Assembly: GCA_024697645.1 (NCBI GenBank)
Contig: JAILFH010000072.1
Span: 1 to 64,000 of the forward strand
From: Prevotella sp.
Lineage (GTDB): Bacteria; Bacteroidota; Bacteroidia; Bacteroidales; Bacteroidaceae
Length of the DNA stretch: 64,000 nt
Direction: 5' to 3'
The notes beneath the pieces were generated by a model. The model saw only the letters and a program-made list of their open reading frames with translations, had not been told where the DNA came from and searched no databases. The translations under genes and the position numbers were made by a program. How positions within the stretch are numbered: the first letter of the stretch is position 1; every line of letters begins with the position of its first letter. Shown one piece after another: positions 17,634 to 26,407 of the stretch.

Positions 17634-18698
17634 ATGAAAATATTAGTGACAGGAGCAGCAGGTTTTATTGGTTCAAAACTCATGCTGATGCTCGCAAAAC
17701 GAGGGGACGAAGTCGTTGGAATTGATAATATCAACGACTACTATGACCCGCGTCTGAAATATGGAAGATTGCAGGAATGTGGTATTCCCACACCAGTTAT
17801 TTCTGAAGGCAACAATCCGCAGGAAGAAATGGAGTGGGGCAAGGAGTTCCAAAGTACAACTCTCCCTAATTGCCGTTTCATCCGTATGGGCATCGACGAT
17901 AAACCTTCGCTCGACAACCTTTTTGAACGCGAGCATTTCCAAAAGGTGATGAATCTCGCTGCTCAGGCGGGTGTTCGTTATAGCATCACGAATCCCTATG
18001 CCTATTTGCAGAGCAATCTTGTCGGTTTTCTGAATATTCTTGAAGCCTGTCGCAATAATGGCGTTGAGCACCTCATCTATGCTTCGTCGAGTTCGGTCTA
18101 TGGCCTGAACACAAAGGTTCCCTATAGCGAGGACGATAAGGTGGTGAGTCCCGTTAGTCTATATGCTGCCAGCAAAAAGAGCAATGAACTGATGGCCCAC
18201 GCCTATAGTAAACTCTATGGTTTTGCAACTACGGGACTTCGCTTCTTCACGGTCTATGGACCTTGGGGCCGACCAGATATGTCGCCGATGCTGTTTGCCA
18301 ACGCGATTCGCGAAGGCAAGCCCATCAAGGTGTTCAACAATGGTGACATGATTCGCGACTTCACTTATATCGATGATATTGTTGAAGGAACTATTCATGT
18401 GATTGACCACAAACCTGAGGCCGAGAAGTGCGAGAATGGGGTTCCATATAAAGTCTACAACATCGGTTGCAGCCACCCTGTTAAACTCATGGACTTCATT
18501 AGTGAAATTGAACAGGCTTACGGCAAACCTGCAGAGAAAGTTTTCCTTCCGATGCAGCCGGGTGATGTCTATCAGACTAATGCCAATACAGAGAAACTCG
18601 AGCAGGAATGCGGCTACAAACCTCATTGGTCGCTGCATGAAGGAATTGCCGAGTTTATGACTTGGTACAAGTCAGACAAAAACCCACTACTTAAGTGA
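17634..18698 (+). CDS. UDP-glucuronate 4-epimerase (NAD-dependent SDR)
   Basis: A 354-residue extended short-chain dehydrogenase. The NAD loop is TGAAGFIGSKL at the N-terminus, followed by the INDYYDPRLKYGRL segment typical of UDP-glucuronate 4-epimerases. The catalytic motifs are ASSSSVYG (about 145) and YAASKKSNE (about 178). LRFFTVYGPWGRPDMSPMLF and NNGDMIRDFTYIDDIVEG are hallmarks of the GAE/CapI group. It interconverts UDP-GlcA and UDP-GalA in the cytoplasm, supplying uronic acids for surface polysaccharide, and would close the proposed galacturonate salvage route. It is separated from the upstream gene by the 22-bp array and precedes the sialate lyase gene by 48 bases. Confidence 0.92.
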   Translation: MKILVTGAAGFIGSKLMLMLAKRGDEVVGIDNINDYYDPRLKYGRLQECGIPTPVISEGNNPQEEMEWGKEFQSTTLPNCRFIRMGIDDKPSLDNLFEREHFQKVMNLAAQAGVRYSITNPYAYLQSNLVGFLNILEACRNNGVEHLIYASSSSVYGLNTKVPYSEDDKVVSPVSLYAASKKSNELMAHAYSKLYGFATTGLRFFTVYGPWGRPDMSPMLFANAIREGKPIKVFNNGDMIRDFTYIDDIVEGTIHVIDHKPEAEKCENGVPYKVYNIGCSHPVKLMDFISEIEQAYGKPAEKVFLPMQPGDVYQTNANTEKLEQECGYKPHWSLHEGIAEFMTWYKSDKNPLLK

Positions 18699-18746
18699 AT
18701 TCTAACTAAAGATTATAATTTGACAAAAGCATAAAGATTAAGAATT

Positions 18747-19664
18747 ATGGAAAAGATAATTGGCCTTATCGACGCGCCGTTCACCCCATTCTATGCAAAC
18801 GGCGATGTAAATCTTGAACCTATTGCCGCTTATGCAGCAATGTTGCACAAGAACGGTTTGAAGGGAGTATTCATCAACGGTTCTTCTGGCGAAGGCTATA
18901 TGCTTACAACCGAAGAGCGCATGCAACTGGCTGAACGCTGGGTCTCGGTCGTTCCTGAAGGTTTCAAGGTGATTGTTCATGTGGGAAGTTGCTGTCTTCG
19001 TGAAAGTTGCCGGCTCGCTGAACATGCTCAGAAGATTGGCGCTTGGGGAATTGGAAGTATGGCTCCGCCTTTCCCGAAAATCGGACGTATTGAGGAACTT
19101 GTGAAGTATTGCGAACAGATTGCTGCAGCAGCACCGAATCTGCCGTTCTACTATTACCACATTCCCGCTTTCAATGGTGCTTTCCTTCCTATGCTCGACT
19201 TGCTGAAAGCCGTTGACGGACGTATTCCCAACTTTGCAGGAATTAAATACACCTACGAGAGCCTGTATGAATATAATCAGTGCCGACTCTACAAAGACGG
19301 CAAATTCGACATGCTTCACGGCCAGGATGAGACTATTCTTCCTTCGCTTGCACAAGGTGGGGCCCAAGGAGGTATTGGTGGAACAACCAATTACAATGGT
19401 CGCGAATTAGTCGGAATCATTGAAGCGTGGAAGAATGGTGATATTAAGACCGCACGTGAGAAGCAGAATTTCTCTCAGGACGTGATTAATGTCATTTGCA
19501 ACTATCGTGGAAACATTGTTGGCGGCAAGCGAATTATGAAACTCATCGGCTTTGACTTAGGTCCTAATCGTGTTCCATTCCGCAATATGACGGATGAAGA
19601 AGAAACAGCGATGAAGGCAGAATTGGAGGCCATTAACTTCTTCGAGCGTTGCAACAAGTTTTAG
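18747..19664 (+). CDS. nanA: N-acetylneuraminate lyase (DHDPS/NAL family)
   Basis: A 305-residue TIM-barrel class I aldolase, full length for the family. The pyruvate-binding loop is NGSSGEGYMLTTEER (about residue 46), the catalytic Tyr lies in YYYHIPAFNG (about 135), and the Schiff-base Lys in FAGIKYTYES (about 164). GQDETILPSLAQGGAQGGIGGTTN is the C-terminal part of the sugar pocket. It should cleave Neu5Ac to ManNAc and pyruvate; the next gene encodes the matching epimerase, which supports this over dihydrodipicolinate synthase. It is 46 bases ahead of that gene and probably cotranscribed. Confidence 0.88.
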   Translation: MEKIIGLIDAPFTPFYANGDVNLEPIAAYAAMLHKNGLKGVFINGSSGEGYMLTTEERMQLAERWVSVVPEGFKVIVHVGSCCLRESCRLAEHAQKIGAWGIGSMAPPFPKIGRIEELVKYCEQIAAAAPNLPFYYYHIPAFNGAFLPMLDLLKAVDGRIPNFAGIKYTYESLYEYNQCRLYKDGKFDMLHGQDETILPSLAQGGAQGGIGGTTNYNGRELVGIIEAWKNGDIKTAREKQNFSQDVINVICNYRGNIVGGKRIMKLIGFDLGPNRVPFRNMTDEEETAMKAELEAINFFERCNKF

Positions 19665-19710
19665 GACTTAAATTATTTTCTTTCAATAAATTACCTAACC
19701 AATTACAATC

Positions 19711-20904
19711 ATGAACAAACAAGACAGAAAATATTTCAGCAAGTGGGCTGACCGCTATAAGGATCAACTCACGAATGACATTATGCCTTTCTGGCTTCAA
19801 TATGGCTGGGATCAGGAAAACGGCGGTGTCTATACTTGCCTTAATCGTGACGGAAGTCTGATGGACACGACCAAATCCGTCTGGTTCCAAGGGCGCTTTG
19901 CCTTTGTTTGCTCCTTCGCCTATAATCATGTGGAAAAGCGTCAGGAATGGCTCGATGCAGCCAAAAGTACGCTCGACTTCATCGAAAAGTACTGTTTCGA
20001 CGATGAAGGCCACATGTATTTCTCAATCACTGCCGATGGTCATCCTCTTCGCAAGCGCCGCTATGTGTTTTCTGAGACATTCGCTGCGATTGCAATGTCC
20101 GAATTTGCTTTGGCAACAGGCGATATGACTTATGCCGAAAAGGCGCTGAAAGTATTCAAGGACACTCAACGTTTTCTGGAGACTCCAGGATTCCTTCCTG
20201 CAAAATTTGAATCTGATGTGGAACTTCAGGGTCATTCTATCGTGATGATTCTCATCAACGTGGGTTCAAGAATTCGTCAGGTGGTAGACGACCCGACGCT
20301 TACGAAGCAGATAGACGAGTCCATCGAAAAACTTCGCCGCTATTTCATTCATCCCGAGTTCAAATGTCTGTTGGAAACAGTCGGTCCTAACGGAGAATTC
20401 ATCGATACAAACCTTACCCGCACCATTAATCCCGGTCATTGCATTGAGACGTCTTGGTTCATTATGGAAGAATCGAAACTGCGCGGTTGGGATGAGGAAC
20501 TTAAACAACTTGCACTGCAAATCTTCGACTGGTCGTGGGACTGGGGATGGGACCAGAAATACGGTGGAATCATCAACTTCCGCGATTGCAAGAACCTTCC
20601 GCCTCAGGACTATTCGCAAGACATGAAGTTCTGGTGGCCGCAATGCGAGACTATTATTGCTTCGCTCTATGCTTATCTGGCTACAGGCGACGACCGCTAT
20701 CGTGAGCGTCACGAACTCATTAGCGAGTGGACATATCGTCATTTCCCAGACCCAAAATACGGAGAATGGTACGGTTATCTGCATCGCGACGGAACTGTGG
20801 CTCAACCCGCAAAGGGCAACCTGTTCAAAGGACCATTTCACATTCCGCGCATGATGACGAAATCGTATGAACTTTGTCTGGAAATTCTCGACAAGGACGC
20901 TTAA
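19711..20904 (+). CDS. nanE: N-acylglucosamine 2-epimerase (AGE family)
   Basis: A 397-residue (alpha/alpha)6-barrel epimerase. The conserved WFQGRFAFVCSFAYN motif is near residue 53, and the two catalytic-histidine segments are visible: NPGHCIETSWFIMEESKLRG (about 245) and HRDGTVAQPAKGNLFKGPFHIPRMM near the C-terminus. It converts ManNAc to GlcNAc, the step used by Bacteroides in sialic acid utilisation instead of NanE of the TIM-barrel type. Related cellobiose epimerases share the fold, but location directly after the Neu5Ac lyase favours the amino-sugar substrate. It precedes the kinase-RapZ fusion by 28 bases. Confidence 0.9.
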   Translation: MNKQDRKYFSKWADRYKDQLTNDIMPFWLQYGWDQENGGVYTCLNRDGSLMDTTKSVWFQGRFAFVCSFAYNHVEKRQEWLDAAKSTLDFIEKYCFDDEGHMYFSITADGHPLRKRRYVFSETFAAIAMSEFALATGDMTYAEKALKVFKDTQRFLETPGFLPAKFESDVELQGHSIVMILINVGSRIRQVVDDPTLTKQIDESIEKLRRYFIHPEFKCLLETVGPNGEFIDTNLTRTINPGHCIETSWFIMEESKLRGWDEELKQLALQIFDWSWDWGWDQKYGGIINFRDCKNLPPQDYSQDMKFWWPQCETIIASLYAYLATGDDRYRERHELISEWTYRHFPDPKYGEWYGYLHRDGTVAQPAKGNLFKGPFHIPRMMTKSYELCLEILDKDA

Positions 20905-20932
20905 TTCTGAGTTTGAATCATAATTGGATAAC

Positions 20933-22522
20933 ATGGACGCATTGATAAAACTTTTCAAGGAATGGAGTGGGGCAGAACCTTCTCAAATAGAGAAACTTCC
21001 AGGAGCGGGCAGCAATCGTGAATATTACAGAATCACGATGGCTGAATCTGCTGTGGAGAAAGGTCTGCCGAAGAGCGTGATTGGATGTATTGGTACAAGC
21101 CGCGACGAGAATCATGCCTTCATCTATCTCACACGCCATTTCACCAAGCGCCAACTTCCTGTGCCGCAAATCATGTCCGTCAGTAGCGATGAACTTCGCT
21201 ATCTGCAGACAGATCTTGGCGCTATGTCCTTGTTTGATGCGCTTCGGGGCGGACGTGAAGCAGGTGGACGCTACAATGAAGAGGAGAGGCTTTTGTTGAT
21301 GAAAACCATTCGCGAACTGCCGAATATCCAAATGCGTGGAGCCAGAGGACTCGATTGGAGCAATTGTTATCCACAGCCTGAATTCGATCAGGACAGCGTT
21401 CTTTTCGACCTGAACTATTTTAAATATTGTTTTCTGAAACCTGCAGGTCTTGATTTTCACGAATTGAAACTCGAAGCCAATTTCCGTATGTTAGCGAAAG
21501 ATTTGACTGCGGAAAGTTGTGATGCGTTTCTCTATCGTGATTTTCAGGCACGCAACGTAATGCTTTCTGGTCCAGACTCTACACCTTATTTTATAGATTA
21601 TCAGGGAGGGCGCAGAGGTCCATTCTATTACGACCTTGCTTCATTCCTGTGGCAGGCATCAGCCAGATATCCCGACAAACTTCGTCGGGAACTAATTGCG
21701 GAGTACTATGATTCGCTGAAGAATTACACAGAGGTTCCATCAGAGCGCCATTTCATGGAGCAACTCGATCTCTTTGTATTATTCAGAATACTTCAAGTAC
21801 TGGGCGCCTATGGTTTCAGGGGCTATTTCGAGCGCAAACGTCATTTCATCGACAGCATCCCACCTGCAATGACGAATCTTCGTTCGTTGTTAACAAACTC
21901 TACAGTTGTCGATGCTTATCCCTATCTGAAGGAAGTTCTCAGTGGTCTTTGCAATCTGCCGCAATATGCTCCTAAGGAAGAAACAGTCGTTTCACGCGCT
22001 GATGGCTATAAGACTACTGACACTAACGTCTACAAGCCGCATCCGATGGACGGTCCCGCCACATTCTCCAAATATGACGGTAAAGGTCCACTGGTGGTTC
22101 GTGTCTTTAGTTTCTCTTTCCGCAAAGGAATTCCTGAAGATGAGAGCGGAAATGGCGGAGGTTATGTCTTTGACTGCAGAAGTACCCATAATCCTGGACG
22201 ATACGAGCCCTACAAACAACTCACAGGACTTGATGAACCCGTCATCAGATTCTTGGAAGACGACGGTGAAATCACAGTTTTCCTCAAGAACATCTACAAG
22301 TTGGCTGACGCACATGTCGAACGCTATCTGCAGAGAGGTTTCACGTCGCTGATGTTCTCATTTGGTTGTACTGGAGGTCAGCACAGGTCTGTATATTCAG
22401 CTCAACATCTGGGTGAACATATTCATCAGAAATACGGAATTGAAGTAAGAATCTGTCACCGCGAACAAGGCATTAACTCTATTCTGCCTGCAGCAGTAAT
22501 CAGTAATAACGAAGGAAAATGA
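20933..22522 (+). CDS. APH-family sugar kinase fused to a RapZ C-terminal domain
   Basis: A 529-residue two-domain protein. Residues about 1-330 form an aminoglycoside-phosphotransferase-like kinase with a Gly-rich start (PGAGSNREYYRI), the catalytic loop FLYRDFQARNVM (about 202) and the metal loop FIDYQGGRRGPFYYDLASF (about 222). These resemble AmgK, the anomeric MurNAc/GlcNAc kinase. Residues about 385-525 are a RapZ C-terminal domain with VVRVFSFSFRKGIP, FDCRSTHNPGRY and FGCTGGQHRSVY; in E. coli RapZ this domain binds glucosamine-6-P and small RNA. Start at ATG 20933; a TTG nine bases earlier is also in frame. Its stop overlaps the next start (ATGA), indicating translational coupling. Confidence 0.87.
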   Translation: MDALIKLFKEWSGAEPSQIEKLPGAGSNREYYRITMAESAVEKGLPKSVIGCIGTSRDENHAFIYLTRHFTKRQLPVPQIMSVSSDELRYLQTDLGAMSLFDALRGGREAGGRYNEEERLLLMKTIRELPNIQMRGARGLDWSNCYPQPEFDQDSVLFDLNYFKYCFLKPAGLDFHELKLEANFRMLAKDLTAESCDAFLYRDFQARNVMLSGPDSTPYFIDYQGGRRGPFYYDLASFLWQASARYPDKLRRELIAEYYDSLKNYTEVPSERHFMEQLDLFVLFRILQVLGAYGFRGYFERKRHFIDSIPPAMTNLRSLLTNSTVVDAYPYLKEVLSGLCNLPQYAPKEETVVSRADGYKTTDTNVYKPHPMDGPATFSKYDGKGPLVVRVFSFSFRKGIPEDESGNGGGYVFDCRSTHNPGRYEPYKQLTGLDEPVIRFLEDDGEITVFLKNIYKLADAHVERYLQRGFTSLMFSFGCTGGQHRSVYSAQHLGEHIHQKYGIEVRICHREQGINSILPAAVISNNEGK

Positions 22523-24159
22523 TTCACGAATTTCAACTTAGAATTCTGCCCGAACAGGCAGCAAATGAACAGTCGATTGCTAATTTTATAAGTAAGGAGA
22601 AGGGAATCAGTCGTCAAAGCATCACTCATGTTCGTGTTCTGAAACGAAGTATTGATGCCCGACAACGTACTATCTTCGTGAATCTAACTGTGCGAGTCTA
22701 TCAGAATGAATTGCCCGAAGATGATCAATTCCAACATACTGTTTATCCTGATGTGAGCAAAGGGAAAGAAGTAATCGTTGTTGGTGCTGGTCCTGGTGGA
22801 TTGTTTGCTGCTTTGCGTCTAATCGAACTTGGCTTTAGGCCCATTGTTGTTGAAAGGGGAAAGAATGTTCATGAACGCAAGCAGGACCTTGCTTTAATTA
22901 CCCGAACACAACAAGTTGACCCAGAAAGCAATTATTGTTTTGGAGAAGGCGGTGCCGGCGCCTATTCTGATGGTAAACTTTACACCCGTTCCAAGAAACG
23001 TGGTTCTGTAGAAAAGATATTGAACGTCTTTTGTCAGCACGGTGCTTCAACAAGTATTCTTTGTGATGCTCATCCACATATCGGCACCGACAAACTTCCT
23101 AAAGTCATTGAGGCAATGCGCAACACCATTATTAGATGTGGTGGAGAAGTGCATTTTCAAACCAAGATGACCAAACTCCTTTTCAGCGAGGGAAGCAAAC
23201 TGACTGGCAATGCAAGCACAGGATATACTTCTCCCAAGGTAACTGGAATAGAAACTGTTTCGCAACAGCCTTTGCCCAATACCGTTCGCGTCTTTAACGG
23301 CCCCGTTATACTTGCTACTGGTCATTCTGCTCGCGATGTCTATCGGTATCTTTCTGAATCTCAGGTAGATATAGAGGCAAAAGGAATTGCAGTAGGCGTG
23401 AGATTGGAACATCCATCAAAACTAATCGACCAGATTCAATATCACCTTTCTCCCACTAAGAATCCTGAAGGCAGAGGACCTTATCTTCCAACAGCAGAAT
23501 ACTCTTTCGTTCAGCAAGTTGATGGTAGGGGAGTCTATTCTTTCTGTATGTGTCCTGGTGGTTTTGTGATTCCTGCCGCAACTGACAAGGAACAGATTGT
23601 GGTAAATGGAATGTCGCCTGCCAATCGAGGAACTCAGTGGAGCAATAGTGGAATGGTGGTTGAAGTAAGACCTGAAGATATTCCTGATACAGAGAAAAAT
23701 CCTCAACTGAAGATGATGGCCTTTCAGGCAGAATTAGAACGAACTACTTGGCAACAAGGCAATCGCCAGCAAACTGCACCAGCTCAACGTATGGCAGACT
23801 TCGTCAACAACCGACTTTCGTTCGATTTGCCCAAAAGTTCCTATGCTCCAGGACTAATCAGCAGTCCACTTCATTTCTGGCTTCCACCATTTATATCAAA
23901 ACGTCTTCAAGAAGGATTCAAGAGTTTCGGGAAAAGGAGTCATGGATTCCTGACCAATGAGGCCGCTCTTATTGCCGTAGAAACACGCACTTCATCTCCA
24001 GTTCGGATTCTTCGAACCAATGATACTCTGCAACACATTAGGGTAGGGGGACTCTTTCCATGTGGCGAGGGTGCAGGCTATGCAGGAGGTATAGTTTCTG
24101 CTGGTGTAGATGGTGAACGATGTGCCGAAATGTGCGCTGAGTACTTGAAATCATGTTAA
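22519..24159 (+). CDS. Uncharacterised FAD-dependent oxidoreductase (COG2509-like)
   Basis: A 546-residue flavoprotein. An N-terminal 85-residue domain of the kind found in this family (RILPEQAANEQS...RRTIFVNLTVRVY) precedes the dinucleotide-binding fold VVGAGPGGLFAALRLIELG (about residue 92). FGEGGAGAYSDGKLYTR is the family signature, and the C-terminal FAD-binding stretch is GGLFPCGEGAGYAGGIVSAGVDG. The reaction is unknown; I do not assign a substrate. Its start overlaps the kinase-RapZ stop by four bases, so it ends the long sugar cluster and is followed by a strong terminator. Confidence 0.88.
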   Translation: MIHEFQLRILPEQAANEQSIANFISKEKGISRQSITHVRVLKRSIDARQRTIFVNLTVRVYQNELPEDDQFQHTVYPDVSKGKEVIVVGAGPGGLFAALRLIELGFRPIVVERGKNVHERKQDLALITRTQQVDPESNYCFGEGGAGAYSDGKLYTRSKKRGSVEKILNVFCQHGASTSILCDAHPHIGTDKLPKVIEAMRNTIIRCGGEVHFQTKMTKLLFSEGSKLTGNASTGYTSPKVTGIETVSQQPLPNTVRVFNGPVILATGHSARDVYRYLSESQVDIEAKGIAVGVRLEHPSKLIDQIQYHLSPTKNPEGRGPYLPTAEYSFVQQVDGRGVYSFCMCPGGFVIPAATDKEQIVVNGMSPANRGTQWSNSGMVVEVRPEDIPDTEKNPQLKMMAFQAELERTTWQQGNRQQTAPAQRMADFVNNRLSFDLPKSSYAPGLISSPLHFWLPPFISKRLQEGFKSFGKRSHGFLTNEAALIAVETRTSSPVRILRTNDTLQHIRVGGLFPCGEGAGYAGGIVSAGVDGERCAEMCAEYLKSC

Positions 24160-24163
24160 CAAT

Positions 24164-24190
24164 AAAAGGCTGAAAAACTTCAGCCTTTTT
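24164..24190. terminator. Bidirectional terminator between the FAD protein and prmA
   Basis: AAAAGGCTGA and TCAGCCTTTT form a 10-bp stem with a 6-base loop, with T-runs on both sides. It sits between convergent genes and should serve both. Confidence 0.85.
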
Positions 24191-24235
24191 CTCTATATAA
24201 ATTCCATCATTCGGATTCTTTTCGACGCCAAATGT

Positions 24236-25111
24236 CTATGCTTCTTTTGTTAAAACACAACAAGACCAGTTATTCTGTACGTCAACCGAAATCAACTTCA
24301 GTCCAAGAGTTTCAGCATGACTGGAGAGAATTGGGACATCTTCTTCATAAAAACCACTGATAATCAGTGTTCCATGAGTATGAATCAGTTCGACAAAAAC
24401 CTTCATGTCGGCCAGAAGAATATTCCTATTTATATTTGCCAGAACAAAGTCGAACATCCCACTAACATGCGAAAGTACTGATGAATCGCCTTGCAACACG
24501 GAAATATTATTAACTCCATTGATGCTAGCATTGTGTTGAGTATTCTCTACACTCCATTCATCTATATCATAGGCAACAACCGATTTTGCTCCAAGTTTTG
24601 ATGCGACAATAGAGAGAATGCCTGTACCACAACCACAATCGAGAACGCGTTTCCCTTCAATAGGAAGGTCGAGCAACTTAGCAACAATCATTCGAGTGGT
24701 CTCGTGAGTACCAGTTCCGAAAGCCATTCGAGCCTCAATAGCAATACGAAGCGGTGCAATATGTTTGCTCAACTGTGTATCTCCCTGCTTACGAGCATCA
24801 TAGATGATGCAACGTCCGTCAATGATAATTGGGTCGAAACCTTCTTGTTCCCACGCCTCGTTCCAGTCCTGACTTTCGGCTTTCGTCACTTCATATTCTA
24901 TTTTCACACCTTCAACAGGGAACGAACTAATGCCTTCGTCCAGCAAACGAGAATGGAACAACTCCGTCTGCACATATCCAACAACACCATCTTCGGTATC
25001 CTCGAACGATTCAAATCCAACATCTGCTGCCATATCGGCAAGTAGATCGCGGCAAATCTGCATAAGTAAATCTTCACATGCGATTTTAAAGTTTACGGCG
25101 TAGTATTTCAT
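24236..25111 (-). CDS. prmA: Ribosomal protein L11 methyltransferase
   Basis: A 291-residue SAM-dependent methyltransferase. The family-typical N-terminal segment with NEAWEQEGFDPIII precedes the core: EARMAFGTGTHETTRM, the SAM loop VLDCGCGTGILSIVASKLGA (about residue 160), AYDIDEWSVENTQHN and the catalytic-region DFVLANINRNIL. It trimethylates L11 in the cytoplasm. The start MKYYAVNFKI at 25111 lies 23 bases after a TAATTTTG element; upstream in-frame methionines back to 25273 lie in the promoter region and in AT-rich DNA. Confidence 0.94.
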   Translation of the reverse strand: MKYYAVNFKIACEDLLMQICRDLLADMAADVGFESFEDTEDGVVGYVQTELFHSRLLDEGISSFPVEGVKIEYEVTKAESQDWNEAWEQEGFDPIIIDGRCIIYDARKQGDTQLSKHIAPLRIAIEARMAFGTGTHETTRMIVAKLLDLPIEGKRVLDCGCGTGILSIVASKLGAKSVVAYDIDEWSVENTQHNASINGVNNISVLQGDSSVLSHVSGMFDFVLANINRNILLADMKVFVELIHTHGTLIISGFYEEDVPILSSHAETLGLKLISVDVQNNWSCCVLTKEA

Positions 25112-25134
25112 TTTAATTTCGTTAAATTTGTATG

Positions 25135-25142
25135 CAAAATTA
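25135..25142 (-). promoter_or_regulatory. -7 element of prmA
   Basis: TAATTTTG on the minus strand, 23 bases ahead of the ATG at 25111. No -33 TTTG is obvious. Confidence 0.5.
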
Positions 25143-25291
25143 AAAAAAATAGGGAAAAACCTACCATAGTTTAGGGTTTTTCCGTATTTTTGCATTAAAA
25201 ATAGTGGTATTTTTGCAATGTGAAAGACCGTAAAGGCCAAAAATTCACAAAAATGTATCATAATAGCAAACAAGTAAAAAGGAGTAAGAAA

Positions 25292-26323
25292 ATGAAAATG
25301 AAGAAAATCTTTCTGTTTTTCGTCCTCATGACAGCAATGCCAGCCTCTATGATGGCTCAGGACGATGACCTGTACTTCACACCTTCGAAGAACAAGGCTG
25401 AGAAGACTACGGTGGACAAGAGGAAGGACTCCTCAATCAATGATAAGCCTGCCTACTATGTAGGTTCGAATCGCGATGTAGATGAATATAATCGTCGTGG
25501 CAAATTCAGAAGCAGTTTTCAGAAGATTGGGGTAGACTCTTTGGGTAATGACATCATTGAGTTCCAAGCTGGAACTGGTATCTATCCTGACTCTACTTAT
25601 GTCGACACCATGTGGGTTTCGCAGGAGCAGAATCTCCAGGAAGATGAGGATTATAAATACAGCCGCAGAATGAGTCGTTGGGACGGCTACTACGGTTGGT
25701 ATGATCCTTGGTACTATGGTCATTGGGGCTACCGCTGGTATGATCCTTGGTATTATGACTGGTACGATCCTTGGTACTATGGCTACTACGGCTGGGGCTA
25801 TTATGGTTGGAATCGCTGGGGTTGGTACGATCCTTGGTATTATAGATATGGTTGGTATGATCCCTGGTACTATGGATGGGGCGGCTACTACTATGGTGGT
25901 GGTTACGGCGGTTACAGCAATGGTATAGCAGGAACAGGCAATCATGGAGCCGGAAACTACGGTTCTCCTCGTGGCACTTTCAACGGACGCTCACATTCCT
26001 ATTCTAATGGTACATTCGGTGGTTCACGTGCTGGTACGTTTGGTTCAAGAACGTCTACAGCAAGTCGTAGCAATGGAAGTATTCGTGTGAATTCACGCAA
26101 CAGTTCGGGTACCTATAGCAATTCAAATGGCAACTTCGGTGGCTCGAGATCTAGCGGCTACTCAGGCAGTTCGTCAAGAGGTTCCTATAGTGCACCTTCA
26201 CGCTCAAGTTCTTCGTCTGGCTACAGCGGAGGCGGTGGCGGCACATTTGGCGGTTCCCGCTCTAGTGGTGGCGGCGGCGGAGGTGGCCGTTCTGGTGGCG
26301 GTGGTTTTGGCGGTCGTCGCTAA
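25292..26323 (+). CDS. Secreted low-complexity protein with WYDPWYY repeats and Gly/Ser-rich tail
   Basis: A protein of 343 residues. I know of no function for it. It starts MKMKKIFLFFVLMTAMPASMMAQ, a clear signal peptide, with AAAAGGAG seven bases before the ATG. Residues about 25-130 are charged and contain DSLGNDIIEFQAGTGIYPDSTYVDTMW. Residues about 132-212 hold five copies of WYDPWYY embedded in Gly/Tyr/Trp sequence. The C-terminal 130 residues are Gly/Ser/Arg rich with GTFGGSR-like repeats and end GGGGFGGRR. The composition suggests a self-associating or carbohydrate-contacting exported protein; this is inference. Codon use in the repeats is biased to TGG TAY GAT CCT. Confidence 0.85.
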   Translation: MKMKKIFLFFVLMTAMPASMMAQDDDLYFTPSKNKAEKTTVDKRKDSSINDKPAYYVGSNRDVDEYNRRGKFRSSFQKIGVDSLGNDIIEFQAGTGIYPDSTYVDTMWVSQEQNLQEDEDYKYSRRMSRWDGYYGWYDPWYYGHWGYRWYDPWYYDWYDPWYYGYYGWGYYGWNRWGWYDPWYYRYGWYDPWYYGWGGYYYGGGYGGYSNGIAGTGNHGAGNYGSPRGTFNGRSHSYSNGTFGGSRAGTFGSRTSTASRSNGSIRVNSRNSSGTYSNSNGNFGGSRSSGYSGSSSRGSYSAPSRSSSSSGYSGGGGGTFGGSRSSGGGGGGGRSGGGGFGGRR

Positions 26324-26407
26324 TGCCACCATCCAGCACAGATCCTTAAACTAATGAGTGCAGATAATTATAAAATCGACAATCACATAAATATGAAATA
26401 TAAAACT

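Noticed and set aside
18747..19664. Dihydrodipicolinate synthase (dapA)
   Set aside because: The GSSGEGYMLTTEER loop and the neighbouring AGE epimerase favour N-acetylneuraminate lyase.
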